This document shows, piece after piece, positions 1-6,181 of a stretch of DNA of 23,478 nucleotides. The notes below the pieces were generated by a model that did not search any database, was not told where the DNA came from, and was given only the letters and a program-made list of their open reading frames with translations. The DNA comes from Parcubacteria group bacterium GW2011_GWA2_36_10 (GTDB lineage Bacteria > Patescibacteriota > Patescibacteriia > UBA1558 > GWA2-36-10). The stretch is taken from positions 1-23,478 of the forward strand of contig LBRC01000011.1 of assembly GCA_000991205.1 (NCBI GenBank), written 5' to 3'. Each line of letters starts with the position of its first letter. Position 1 is the stretch's first letter. The translations under genes and the position numbers were made by a program.

Positions 1-567
1 ATCAGGTCCTGACTCGGACAGAACTTTGTAGTTTGGGGTAATGCCGACAATGTCTTGTGCCTTTTCTTGAAAATTGGTTTTAGCATCAATGTATGACTTT
101 TCCGCAATTATTTTATCTAAATTGATAATCAAATTTTTAGTGACAAATTCAGCTACTACTTGATAGCCTTGGTCTAAATAGATCGCGCCGGTCAAAGCCT
201 CAAAAGCATTAGCTAAAATATAGCTACGAGCTTTTTTATTATTATCTTGCGCTTCACCGCGACTCATATAAAGATAATCATAAATCTTCAACGCTTCACC
301 GACTTGTGCTAATTGATCTCTATTTACTAGACTGGAGCGCCAATTAGTTAAAGTTCCTTCGGCATCGTTATAGTTTTTATATAAATAATCAGTGACTATA
401 AGCTCCAAGACTGCGTCACCTAAAAATTCTAAACGCTCATTATGATCGAGAGCAAAATTCTTATGTTCATTTAAATATGAACGATGCACTAAAGCGTTTT
501 TTAATAAATCTTTATTTTTAAAAACAATCTTGATTGATTTTTCTAAGTTGCCTAAATTTTTTTCCAT
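1..567 (-). CDS. rnc: Ribonuclease III, C-terminus cut by window edge
   Basis: The open frame runs from an ATG at 567 to the window edge and gives about 189 residues, without a stop. It carries the RNase III signature NERLEFLGDAV at about residues 43-53 and the second acidic helix NAFEALTGAIYLD at about 115-127, so the dimeric endonuclease domain with both catalytic acidic clusters is complete. The part starting DAKTNFQEKAQ is the beginning of the C-terminal double-stranded RNA-binding domain, which is lost at the window edge. The family cleaves double-stranded RNA in rRNA precursors and structured transcripts in the cytoplasm. It is the last visible gene of an rpmF-nusB-rnc operon: its start lies 6 bases after the stop of the NusB fusion. 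Recognition is by motif and is secure; the missing end is only a window effect. Confidence 0.95.
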   Translation of the reverse strand, partial: MEKNLGNLEKSIKIVFKNKDLLKNALVHRSYLNEHKNFALDHNERLEFLGDAVLELIVTDYLYKNYNDAEGTLTNWRSSLVNRDQLAQVGEALKIYDYLYMSRGEAQDNNKKARSYILANAFEALTGAIYLDQGYQVVAEFVTKNLIINLDKIIAEKSYIDAKTNFQEKAQDIVGITPNYKVLSESGPD

Positions 568-573
568 AACAAG

Positions 574-1440
574 TTATAATTTTATTCCTAATTTTTCGAT
601 GCCGTTGTCAAAAATTTCTTTAGCATTTTCATAGCCCAAAATATCTCGCGCTTCTTTGAGGGCGAACCATTTTACATCTTTAAGTTCACTTACTTTTGGC
701 ACGATGATTTCTGTGTCAGTGGTGGCGATTAAAAAATATTTGATCATTTTACGATAAGGTGTTTCGTTTGGTTTGTGGACTTTGACTTGCGTTTCCCCGA
801 TGTATTCTAAAACGTCTAAATTTTTCAAACCTGTTTCTTCTTGTAGCTCTCTCTGCGCTGTCACCTCTAAACTCTCCCCCGGTTCAGCGTGACCCTTAGG
901 AAAAGTCCACTTACCATAGGCGTCTAGAATCAAACAAAAATAATAGCCCTCATTTTCTTTACGATAAATCAAACCACCAACCGAAACCTCTTTGATGCCT
1001 TGACTGGCTAGATTTTGTTTTTCTCCTTTATCTGACATTTCTTTATAAATGCTCCCCAAGACACCGTTCACAAATTTTCCTGAAGAGTCTCCGCCAAAAG
1101 CTTTGGCTAATTCTATCGCTTCATTAATAGCTACTTTCGGTGGAATATCAGCTGACATCTTTAGCTCATAGATGCCGATGCGCAAAACATTACGATCAAC
1201 GATGGTGATTTGCTCGAGTGGCCACTCAGGTGCAAACTTAGAAACCAAAGCATCGATCGCTGGTTGATTTTTGACAATATTAATCGCTAGATTTTTTGCA
1301 AAATCTTGATCATCAAAATCTGGCGCAAATTCTTTTTTGTTGCGCTCAATCAATTCCGCGATATCTTTTTTTTGGTGGTAAAAATCCCAAGCAAACAATG
1401 ATTGAAGGACAATAGTTCTGGCTAAATGTCTATTGGCCAT
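574..1440 (-). CDS. nusB: NusB antitermination factor fused to a Nudix hydrolase
   Basis: This 288-residue protein joins two families. Residues 1 to about 135 are NusB: an N-terminal RTIVLQSLFAWDF helix, then IVDRNVLRIGIYEL and PPKVAINEAIELAKAFG and the closing FVNGVLGSI, all hallmark NusB segments that bind boxA RNA with NusE/S10 during rRNA transcription. Residues about 148-288 are a Nudix domain: EVSVGGLIYR, then a Nudix box in which G-x5-E-x7-REL-x-EE-x-GL is met exactly (GHAEPGE ... RELQEETGL), with the WTFPKGH strand before it. A lysine-rich linker joins them. NusB alone is about 130-150 residues, so the second half is a true addition in one frame. The Nudix substrate cannot be told; diadenosine polyphosphates or capped/oxidised nucleotides are family options. 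It lies 6 bases after rpmF and 6 before rnc, an RNA-centred operon. Confidence 0.95.
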   Translation of the reverse strand: MANRHLARTIVLQSLFAWDFYHQKKDIAELIERNKKEFAPDFDDQDFAKNLAINIVKNQPAIDALVSKFAPEWPLEQITIVDRNVLRIGIYELKMSADIPPKVAINEAIELAKAFGGDSSGKFVNGVLGSIYKEMSDKGEKQNLASQGIKEVSVGGLIYRKENEGYYFCLILDAYGKWTFPKGHAEPGESLEVTAQRELQEETGLKNLDVLEYIGETQVKVHKPNETPYRKMIKYFLIATTDTEIIVPKVSELKDVKWFALKEARDILGYENAKEIFDNGIEKLGIKL

Positions 1441-1446
1441 AGTGGT

Positions 1447-1641
1447 TTATTTTTTGTTTAGTTTGGCTTTGCTAGCAACTTTTTTTTCGCCTTTGAAAAA
1501 ACCACATTTCTGACAAGCATGGTGTGGCAAAATGCTAGCATTACAATTTGCACACTTATTGACAACTGGTTTAGCTAAAGCAAAATGTGAAGCTCTTCTT
1601 TTACCAGAAGATTTGGTTCTCTTTTGTGATGGTAAACCCAT
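1447..1641 (-). CDS. rpmF: 50S ribosomal protein bL32
   Basis: A 64-residue basic protein with the bL32 pattern: N-terminal MGLPSQKRTKSSGKRRASH, then a zinc ribbon with CANC and CQKC pairs spaced by about ten residues, and a lysine-rich tail. It is a structural component of the large ribosomal subunit. Length matches the family (about 55-65). It is the first gene of the rpmF-nusB/nudix-rnc operon. Upstream on the minus strand lies a fitting promoter (TTGACG, 17 bases, TAACAT) and a CCGGC-GAAT-GCCGG hairpin 16 bases before the ATG, ending in GGAG that might act as a distant Shine-Dalgarno. Confidence 0.95.
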   Translation of the reverse strand: MGLPSQKRTKSSGKRRASHFALAKPVVNKCANCNASILPHHACQKCGFFKGEKKVASKAKLNKK

Positions 1642-1656
1642 AAATTTGTTGTTTAC

Positions 1657-1672
1657 TCCGGCGAATGCCGGA
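1657..1672. repeat. 5'-UTR hairpin repeat, copy 1 (before rpmF)
   Basis: The perfect inverted repeat TCCGGC-GAAT-GCCGGA lies 16 bases before the rpmF start. On the transcribed strand it is followed by gtaaacaacaaattt and the ATG. Two related copies lie at 5063-5078 (before hsp20) and 17481-17496 (before a 41-residue peptide gene), each followed by an A-rich taaacaaaaat stretch and then a start codon. Confidence 0.7.
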
Positions 1673-1704
1673 TGATTTAAATTAAATTAGTTTAGAATTT
1701 CTTG

Positions 1705-1733
1705 ATGTTAGCTAAAAATAACCAAAGCGTCAA
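1705..1733 (-). promoter_or_regulatory. Promoter of the rpmF-nusB-rnc operon
   Basis: On the minus strand TTGACG (1733-1728) is followed after exactly 17 bases by TAACAT (1710-1705). It faces rpmF and leaves a leader of roughly 55 bases that includes the hairpin repeat at 1657-1672. Confidence 0.55.
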
Positions 1734-1779
1734 GAATAGTGTGTGAATTATAACATAAAGCTTTGATAAAAGCACGGAC

Positions 1780-1808
1780 TTGACATATTCAAAAATATGT
1801 GCTATGAT
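1780..1808 (+). promoter_or_regulatory. Strong promoter of a non-coding RNA
   Basis: TTGACA at 1780-1785, 17-base spacer, TATGAT at 1803-1808, with TGC directly before the -10 hexamer (an extended -10). It is one of the best sigma-70-type promoters in the window, yet no protein gene follows; a terminator follows at 2011-2041. Confidence 0.8.
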
Positions 1809-1814
1809 TGAATA

Positions 1815-2041
1815 TCTATAAATAAAAATACAAATAAAGATCCAAAAAAGACCCTTAAATATGTAGTTTTTGACCTGTTCAGTATATTTTTAGCTAACTG
1901 TGTCCACGACAAGCATGGGGATCATTTTTCCGATTTTATTTGGCTCTGGCTCAATACTTTCTAAAAATGATTTTCTTGGGCACAGTTAATTGGAAATATA
2001 TAAAGTTATTAAAACCCCTCCGCCTACAGCGGAGGGGTTTT
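1815..2041 (+). ncRNA. Candidate structured RNA of about 225 nt
   Basis: Bounded by the promoter at 1780-1808 and a 13-bp terminator at 2011-2041. The middle folds into a long rod: TATATTTTT (1883-1891) can pair with GGAAATATA (1992-2000), AACTGTGTCC (1896-1905) with GGGCACAGTT (1978-1987), and ATCATTTTT (1921-1929) with AAAAATGAT (1963-1971), extended by GGGG/TTTC. An interrupted rod closed at its base is the general shape of 6S RNA, but I see no specific signature, and it lacks the SRP, RNase P or tmRNA hallmarks I looked for. A 24-codon frame (ATG at 1915, stop at 1987-1989) overlaps the rod but has no Shine-Dalgarno. The family is unidentified; the transcription unit itself is well supported by its borders. 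Confidence 0.6.
2011..2041 (+). terminator. Intrinsic terminator of the structured RNA
   Basis: A 13-bp perfect stem, AAAACCCCTCCGC paired with GCGGAGGGGTTTT, around a CTACA loop. Being symmetric it could stop transcription in both directions. Confidence 0.85.
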
Positions 2042-2099
2042 GGGCTAAAACAAATTAAAACAATAAAGACGGTGGTTTTGATGCATTCAACTGACACCC

Positions 2100-2127
2100 T
2101 TGACAGCTACTGTCAGTGTGCTATAAT
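2100..2127 (+). promoter_or_regulatory. Strong promoter with an overlapping palindrome
   Basis: TTGACA at 2100-2105, 16-base spacer, TATAAT at 2122-2127, again with TGC before the -10. A perfect inverted repeat TGACAG-CTA-CTGTCA (2101-2115) overlaps the -35 and the spacer, a natural place for a repressor. It drives a short unit (next entry) and possibly the tRNA at 2237. Confidence 0.75.
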
Positions 2128-2133
2128 ATTTTT

Positions 2134-2207
2134 ATAGAGTAGTTGTCTGCTTCTGCAGGCACTGTTACCTGTCAAATAAAAAGAGCCCTTGAAAAAGGAC
2201 TTTTTTT
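2134..2207 (+). ncRNA. Candidate short RNA or attenuated tRNA leader
   Basis: From the expected start of the 2100-2127 promoter to a terminator-like hairpin is about 75 bases. It contains a 7-bp hairpin TGTCTGC-TTCT-GCAGGCA (about 2144-2161) and then AGCCCTT-GAAA-AAGGACT (2184-2201, one C-A mismatch) followed by seven T. Either this is a small RNA by itself or a leader that attenuates transcription into the tRNA 30 bases further on. No product family is recognised. Confidence 0.45.
2184..2207 (+). terminator. Terminator-like hairpin before the tRNA
   Basis: Stem AGCCCTT/AAGGACT with one mismatch, a GAAA loop and a run of seven T at 2201-2207. Confidence 0.55.
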
Positions 2208-2236
2208 ATTTTATACTACGTTAGCGGTGGATCTGA

Positions 2237-2311
2237 GGGCCTGTAGTGTTAATGGCAGCATACTACTCTTGACAGGTAGCGGAACGGGTTCGAAACCCGT
2301 CAGGTCAACCA
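2237..2311 (+). tRNA. tRNA with unusual anticodon loop (TGA by position)
   Basis: A cloverleaf can be drawn with encoded CCA (2309-2311): acceptor GGGCCTG (2237-2243) against CAGGTCA (2301-2307) with a G-A mismatch at the first pair; D stem GTGT/GCAT; anticodon stem CTACT/GGTAG (2263-2267, 2275-2279); T stem ACGGG/CCCGT with loop TTCGAAA. The 7-base anticodon loop is CTTGACA, so the positions for the anticodon read TGA (serine, UCA codon) with C at position 37, where a purine is nearly universal. A serine tRNA should have a long variable arm; here it has only CGGA. The body (GGGCCTGTAGTGT.AATGGCAGCA) resembles bacterial tRNA-Gln. Identity is therefore uncertain: an altered tRNA-Gln, a decayed copy, or a special tRNA. 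Confidence 0.75.
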
Positions 2312-2327
2312 CATTAAAATACCTACT

Positions 2328-2355
2328 AAAAACCCCGCACAAGCGGGGTTTTTGT
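2328..2355. terminator. Bidirectional terminator between tRNA and VanW gene
   Basis: AAAAACCCCGC-ACAA-GCGGGGTTTTT: a symmetric GC stem flanked by A and T runs, lying between the ends of two converging units. Confidence 0.85.
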
Positions 2356-2360
2356 TATCT

Positions 2361-4232
2361 TTAATTTGGCACTACTTCAGCTGGTGGTGTTACTTCTGGT
2401 GTAGAACTAGTATTATTTTCTCCATCTAGCTCCTCTTGAGTGACGCCGAGCAGACAAACCTCTTGCCAAGGCACATAGTGACTATAAAAAGTGGCAACTT
2501 TTGCTTCACTTTGATTTGGATACTTGACAGTGTAGTCAAATCTGGCATCTGCACCATTGTGAGCTCTTTCGGTACACTTGGTTTTACTTGGCTCTAGATC
2601 AATAGTTTTAATAATCCTTTTCTCTGGTGGCTGAACAATATTATAGATGACTGGATCAGTCATGATCACTTCCCGACCATCTTTAGTACCCCAGAAATCA
2701 AAATATAGCTTGGTGCCCTCTATTCTGGTTTGGATCAAAATATATTTTTCCGTATCGTTCAGAAATCTAAAATCTGGCCAAGGACTATAAATAGTCGCGT
2801 CCGTACCAGCTGGCTCATAATAAACCACGCGATAAGAATGATTACGTCTTTGGGTAATCGGCAAACCAGAAGCTAAAGCACTACGAAATGCTGTTGTACC
2901 GATTTGACATAAGCCACCGCCAAATTCTGGAATAGTCTTATTGTCTTTAATCACTAGCTCCTGTAGATAGCCATGTTCACCGTCGATTTCTCCTAAAGCT
3001 TTGAGTAAAGAAAACTCTTCTTGGGGAGCAATCAAAATACCATTTAAACTATCAGCCCCGACATTGATATTGTGTATACGATTTTTTGGGCTACCAGTAA
3101 AATCTGATTTTCCTGTGCCGATGATTTCTGTGATACCTAAACCATTGACATTGCTATTAGAAATTTTTGGCTCAATCTCTTTGACGGCTAAAGTAATATT
3201 CAAATCTGCGTTTGCTAATTTTTCTTCCAAGCTTGAGATAATATTTTCCCAGTCCAAGCTAATACCCTTTTGACTAGTAGCAAACTCTTTGACGCGTCCG
3301 CCAACTACTTGAAAACGAGCATCTTGAACTGGCACTTCTATTTTTTCTTTGATACTATTTAGCTCAAAATATTTTTCCACTAAATCTTTGTCAAAACCTA
3401 AATAAATTTTTTTATCTTTATATTTAGCCCTTAGCCATTTTTGCCAGCTGGTATTTTTTACTTCCCACTTCTCTTCTGCAAAAGCTAAATTAAATTCACC
3501 TAAATCTTTAGTCTCTAAAATATCTGTTTTTAATTTTTCTAATTCTGTCTTCTTAATATTTGGTTCATCTATCTGAACTTGCAAAATAATGTCTTGATTT
3601 TGTAAGCTAGTGATTTGTTTTTTAGTTTCCGCCATTGCCATCACAAAATCAAAAGTCTGACCACTTTGTTCAGTTGTAAAGCTAACTTCGTTATTCTTTA
3701 TTTCAAAATTTGCTTCATTTTTTGGCATTAAAACACCAGCTAAGCCAGTCTGCAACATCGTCAAATGCTGTTGCTCGTCCCATTGATAACTTAAAACAAA
3801 ATTTTTCTTAAAAATTAAAGCCTGTAATTTTGGTAAAAAGTTTGTGATAGCTTTATCATTTTGCCAAGCAAAAATCTGATCCAAGCTTGGCTCGATGTCC
3901 CAAGAAACCAGCGGATAAGAAGTGTCAGCTGATTCTAAGCTGGTGACAGTCGGATAAACAGTCAAAGTCTTTAAAGGGTGCTGATAGACAAAACCACGGC
4001 GAGATAAAAAGTCTATTTTTTGTTGCAAAACTTTGCGGGCTTCGTCTTTGTTTAAACCAGACAAATCATTAGAACCTAGACTGACACCTTTCAAAATTTT
4101 ATCTGACAAATTAGCATTGATTCCCCAATTAGCAACATATGCTAAACCTACTAAAACAAGCAAAATAGCCGCTATTATCAGCGACCATTTAAACCATAGG
4201 TTTTGCCACCAAATTTTCCAGGTCTCTAGCAT
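2361..4232 (-). CDS. VanW family membrane-anchored cell-wall protein
   Basis: A 623-residue protein. Residues about 16-35 (WSLIIAAILLVLVGLAYVA) form one membrane anchor with a short tryptophan-rich cytoplasmic start. Residues about 40-370 hold repeated YoaR-like/peptidoglycan-binding-4-type segments (for instance LNKDEARKVLQQKIDFL). Residues about 370-517 are the VanW domain: GTGKSDFTGSPKNRIHNIN, APQEEFSLLKALGEI, the glycine-rich PEFGGGLCQIGTTAFRSAL and HSYRVVYYEPAGTDATIYSP. The C-terminus ends in a proline-rich tail. VanW proteins are exported and wall-associated; their biochemical activity is unknown, and the name does not imply glycopeptide resistance. It is the last gene of the hsp20 operon, starting 1 base after the preceding stop. 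Confidence 0.93.
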   Translation of the reverse strand: MLETWKIWWQNLWFKWSLIIAAILLVLVGLAYVANWGINANLSDKILKGVSLGSNDLSGLNKDEARKVLQQKIDFLSRRGFVYQHPLKTLTVYPTVTSLESADTSYPLVSWDIEPSLDQIFAWQNDKAITNFLPKLQALIFKKNFVLSYQWDEQQHLTMLQTGLAGVLMPKNEANFEIKNNEVSFTTEQSGQTFDFVMAMAETKKQITSLQNQDIILQVQIDEPNIKKTELEKLKTDILETKDLGEFNLAFAEEKWEVKNTSWQKWLRAKYKDKKIYLGFDKDLVEKYFELNSIKEKIEVPVQDARFQVVGGRVKEFATSQKGISLDWENIISSLEEKLANADLNITLAVKEIEPKISNSNVNGLGITEIIGTGKSDFTGSPKNRIHNINVGADSLNGILIAPQEEFSLLKALGEIDGEHGYLQELVIKDNKTIPEFGGGLCQIGTTAFRSALASGLPITQRRNHSYRVVYYEPAGTDATIYSPWPDFRFLNDTEKYILIQTRIEGTKLYFDFWGTKDGREVIMTDPVIYNIVQPPEKRIIKTIDLEPSKTKCTERAHNGADARFDYTVKYPNQSEAKVATFYSHYVPWQEVCLLGVTQEELDGENNTSSTPEVTPPAEVVPN

Positions 4233-4233
4233 C

Positions 4234-4452
4234 TTAGTCCTGCTTTAACAATTCATTTAAAACGTCTTTTTTATTTTCTTCACTAGCTACTAATGTTTGT
4301 GTATCAATACTTAAAAAAACTTTAGCACTTTGATCAAATTCAGTACTAAAAATATTTTTTGGTAAAACTATTTCTTGATTATTAGCGTCAAGAAAAAATA
4401 TTTTATCAGCTTCTGTTTTTTGCCAAGCTAATCCTAAATTATTAACCAACAT
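4234..4452 (-). CDS. Small hypothetical protein, 72 aa
   Basis: A 72-residue protein with alternating hydrophobic strands (DKIFFLDANNQEIVLPKNIF, then SAKVFLSID) and a charged helical tail. It is distantly reminiscent of the DUF3006 layout (strand, turn, ivlPK, strand), but this is only an impression and no name is assigned. It is believable as a gene because it fills the gap exactly between hsp20 (9 bases upstream) and vanW (1 base downstream) in one direction and shares their AT-rich codon use. Confidence 0.75.
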   Translation of the reverse strand: MLVNNLGLAWQKTEADKIFFLDANNQEIVLPKNIFSTEFDQSAKVFLSIDTQTLVASEENKKDVLNELLKQD

Positions 4453-4461
4453 AAATTATTT

Positions 4462-5040
4462 TTAATTCTCGTCTTTGACTTTGATATTAATATCTTTAGT
4501 GTGCATTTTTGGTAAGGTAATAGTCAAGACTCCATTGCGCATACTAGCCTCAATACCTTCGGCGTCTACTTCCACCGGTAAAATAATCGAGCGAGAAAAT
4601 CCACCCCAATAACACTCTTGGTAAAAATAATCATCTTCTGCTACATCGCGTTGTTTTTCTCGCCTACCGCGGATAGTGATCATGTCATTATCTATCGAAA
4701 TATCGATGTCATCTGGTTCTACGCCGGCAATAGTTGATTTGATGATAATATTTTTTTTATCTTGATAGACATCAACAGCTAATTGACCCTCTTCTTCTAT
4801 CTCTTCACTCATTTCCTCCCAAACATCTTCTGCCCCTTCTTCTTCATCCTCTTCCTCGTCATCAACAACGTCATCATCAGCTTCTTTCCCGCCTTTGGCG
4901 GGACCCCGCTCTGCGGTGGCATCTTCTTCTAAATCATCGTCCTCTTCGTCACCCTGAGCTTGTCGAAGGGCTTCTTCGTTTAAATTCCTGACTTCTAGTT
5001 CAGCATAATCATTTTTATTTTTCTTTTTGAAATTGAACAT
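4462..5040 (-). CDS. Hsp20 / alpha-crystallin small heat-shock protein
   Basis: 192 residues. Residues about 88-188 are the alpha-crystallin domain: GQLAVDVYQDKKNIIIKSTIAGV, DIDISIDNDMITIRGRRE, the ECYWGGFSRSIILPVEV strand and the MRNGVLTITLPK motif typical of the family. Such proteins hold unfolding client proteins as oligomers without ATP. The N-terminal 85 residues are very acidic and low in complexity, longer than usual, and contain two stretches of foreign character: LRQAQGDE (residues about 24-31) and AERGPAKGGKEA (about 43-54). Both are encoded by palindromic repeats (4952-4970 and 4888-4916). The gene leads an operon with the 72-residue protein and VanW, behind a TTTACT-17-TATAAT promoter and a hairpin repeat in the leader. 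Confidence 0.93.
   Translation of the reverse strand: MFNFKKKNKNDYAELEVRNLNEEALRQAQGDEEDDDLEEDATAERGPAKGGKEADDDVVDDEEEDEEEGAEDVWEEMSEEIEEEGQLAVDVYQDKKNIIIKSTIAGVEPDDIDISIDNDMITIRGRREKQRDVAEDDYFYQECYWGGFSRSIILPVEVDAEGIEASMRNGVLTITLPKMHTKDINIKVKDEN
4888..4916. repeat. Double palindrome inside hsp20
   Basis: CCCGCC-TTT-GGCGGG (4888-4902) and, after ACC, CCGC-TCT-GCGG (4906-4916) lie inside the acidic region of hsp20 and encode AERGPAKGGKE-like residues. The CCGCCTTTGGCGGG unit recurs outside genes at 17482-17495. GC-rich palindromes within an A/T-rich, Asp/Glu-coding stretch indicate insertion in frame. Confidence 0.8.
4952..4970. repeat. Palindromic repeat CCCTGAGCTTGTCGAAGGG in hsp20
   Basis: A 19-base imperfect palindrome (reverse CCCTTCGACAAGCTCAGGG) that I know as a widespread short bacterial palindromic repeat. 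It is inserted in frame and encodes the LRQAQGD part of Hsp20. Confidence 0.8.
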
Positions 5041-5062
5041 AAATTAATAAATTTTTGTTTAA

Positions 5063-5078
5063 TCCGGCGGATGCCGGA
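5063..5078. repeat. 5'-UTR hairpin repeat, copy 2 (before hsp20)
   Basis: TCCGGC-GGAT-GCCGGA, 23 bases before the hsp20 start; differs from copy 1 at 1657-1672 in one loop base. Both are followed on the minus strand by a taaacaa(a)-type A-rich stretch. Confidence 0.7.
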
Positions 5079-5093
5079 TGTTTTAATAACTAT

Positions 5094-5122
5094 ATTATAA
5101 AAGTTTACAGCTAAAAAGTAAA
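5094..5122 (-). promoter_or_regulatory. Promoter of the hsp20 operon
   Basis: On the minus strand TTTACT (5122-5117), 17 bases, TATAAT (5099-5094). The expected transcript starts just before the hairpin repeat at 5063-5078. No CIRCE-type repeat is seen. Confidence 0.6.
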
Positions 5123-5124
5123 GA

Positions 5125-5168
5125 AAATAAAAGCCCCCGAGCCCGACCGAAGTCAGACTCAAGGGGCT
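5125..5168 (-). terminator. Terminator of the GC-rich membrane gene
   Basis: On the minus strand AGCCCCTTGAG pairs with CTCGGGGGCT across a loop holding a small inner GACTTCGGTC hairpin, then TTTTATTTTCTTT. It directly follows the stop of the gene at 5174. Confidence 0.8.
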
Positions 5169-5173
5169 AGCGC

Positions 5174-5677
5174 TCAGAAGTTGTGCATGATCAGGCTGAT
5201 GGACAGCATGGTCACGAACCAATGCAAGAGGCTTGAAGACGCCACACGAAAGTCTCTGTCGCCCCAATAGCGCTCACCTTCCTTCATGATGCCCCAGAGC
5301 ACCATGAGGATGGGGATCAGGAAGAACCAGGCGACTGGCACGGTCTGCGATTCGCTGGCCATGACAATGGCGCCAGAACAGAACAAACAGAACAGTGTGT
5401 TCATGAGGGCCAGTTTGGCAGACTTCGTCTTGGTGAACCAGAAGAAGGCCATCATCAGCAAGGCTGAAGCCAGAACACCGAAGAGCAGCACCATGTCCCT
5501 GAACTTCTCCGGCGCGTTCGTGAAGAAGTCGAGCGCCCGAATCGCGAAGAAGAAGATGAGGCCATTCAGGAAGGTGCTGATCAGCTGCCACATGTGCAGC
5601 TTGAGGTTGGACTCGGTGTTGATGTGGGAAATGGGCTCAATGCCCAAATCATCGGCGGTCTTGATGGAAGTGGTCAC
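5174..5677 (-). CDS. Orphan multi-span membrane protein, GC-rich cassette
   Basis: I do not recognise this 168-residue protein. The start is taken as GTG at 5677 because AAGGAGG (5689-5683) lies 5 bases before it; a longer frame to 5767 would run into the promoter. After about 35 soluble residues come four or five membrane spans: WQLISTFLNGLIFFFAIRAL, DMVLLFGVLASALLMMAFFWF, LMNTLFCLFCSGAIVMA, VAWFFLIPILMVLWGIM and a final SLLHWFVTMLSISLIM. A 60-base sample counted 53% GC against 28% in a dnaA sample, and C/G-ending codons dominate, unlike its neighbours. It is alone, with its own promoter (5750-5778) and terminator. Similar cassettes lie at 10513-10800, 10982-11872 and 15553-15924. Recent acquisition or strong codon selection are both possible. 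Confidence 0.8.
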   Translation of the reverse strand: MTTSIKTADDLGIEPISHINTESNLKLHMWQLISTFLNGLIFFFAIRALDFFTNAPEKFRDMVLLFGVLASALLMMAFFWFTKTKSAKLALMNTLFCLFCSGAIVMASESQTVPVAWFFLIPILMVLWGIMKEGERYWGDRDFRVASSSLLHWFVTMLSISLIMHNF

Positions 5678-5749
5678 GGGATCCTCCTTGTGAACATGGT
5701 GCCCCAAAAGCATTTGGAGCGGTTGAAGTGTCGAAGAACGTAATATAAT

Positions 5750-5778
5750 ATAATAGCACATAATCAATAAATTGTCAA
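5750..5778 (-). promoter_or_regulatory. Promoter of the GC-rich membrane gene at 5174
   Basis: On the minus strand TTGACA (5778-5773), 17 bases, TATTAT (5755-5750), with GTGC before the -10, the same extended form as the non-coding RNA promoters at 1780 and 2100. Confidence 0.8.
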
Positions 5779-5820
5779 GGTTTTATGTTTTTTAAGCTAA
5801 AAATAGCTATTTTGGCCTTC

Positions 5821-5849
5821 TTGCTAATTAGCTTTAAAAATAGTATACT
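5821..5849 (+). promoter_or_regulatory. Promoter of small peptide gene and tRNAs
   Basis: TTGCTA (5821-5826), 17 bases, TATACT (5844-5849). The predicted start leaves a leader of about 23 bases before the ATG at 5879. Confidence 0.6.
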
Positions 5850-5878
5850 GAAGCCGCTTTTTGTAATAAGAAAATAAA

Positions 5879-6025
5879 ATGACAGATTTTTGGGACGGAT
5901 TAATCAAAGAATTGCCGGTTTCAGCGGCCGCTAATATCCCTTGGAACTGGGTTTTATTTGCTTTAGGGGCATTTTTCTTATTAAAAAGCTTAGGCATTTT
6001 TACCTTAGTTAGCCAAATGCTTTAA
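5879..6025 (+). CDS. Small single-span membrane peptide, 48 aa
   Basis: A 48-residue frame beginning MTDFWDGLIKELPVSAAANI, followed by an amphipathic-to-hydrophobic stretch (WNWVLFALGAFFLLKSLGIF) that makes one membrane span and a short tail. It follows a good promoter at the right distance, and only AT-rich host-like codons are used. It has no clear Shine-Dalgarno (only an A-rich stretch before ATG). It matches no family I know. The two tRNA genes follow on the same strand and may share its transcript. Confidence 0.6.
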   Translation: MTDFWDGLIKELPVSAAANIPWNWVLFALGAFFLLKSLGIFTLVSQML

Positions 6026-6088
6026 TTTTATTGACTAGTTTGGCTATTTAGCCTATAAATAGTAGATAGAGGTTTTTGTTTAATTTGT

Positions 6089-6173
6089 GCCGGAGTGGTG
6101 AAATTGGTAGACACGCTTGGCTTAGGACCAAGTGCTTTCGGGCGTGGGGGTTCGAGTCCCTTCTCCGGTACCA
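6089..6173 (+). tRNA. tRNA-Leu (TAG)
   Basis: Acceptor GCCGGAG/CTCCGGT, anticodon stem CTTGG/CCAAG with loop CTTAGGA giving anticodon TAG, a long variable arm as expected for leucine, T loop TTCGAGT, encoded CCA (6171-6173). It lies 8 bases before tRNA-Val. Confidence 0.95.
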
Positions 6174-6181
6174 CAATTTAA

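Noticed and set aside
1940..2137. 65-codon plus-strand frame after the structured RNA promoter
   Set aside because: It spans the terminator at 2011-2041 and the next promoter, and has no likeness to any protein.
2134..2311. tmRNA
   Set aside because: The tRNA part has a complete anticodon arm and the preceding unit is too short, with no tag-peptide frame.
2361..4232. Vancomycin resistance determinant
   Set aside because: VanW-domain proteins are common in bacteria without van clusters; no vanA/B, vanH, vanX or vanRS genes are here.
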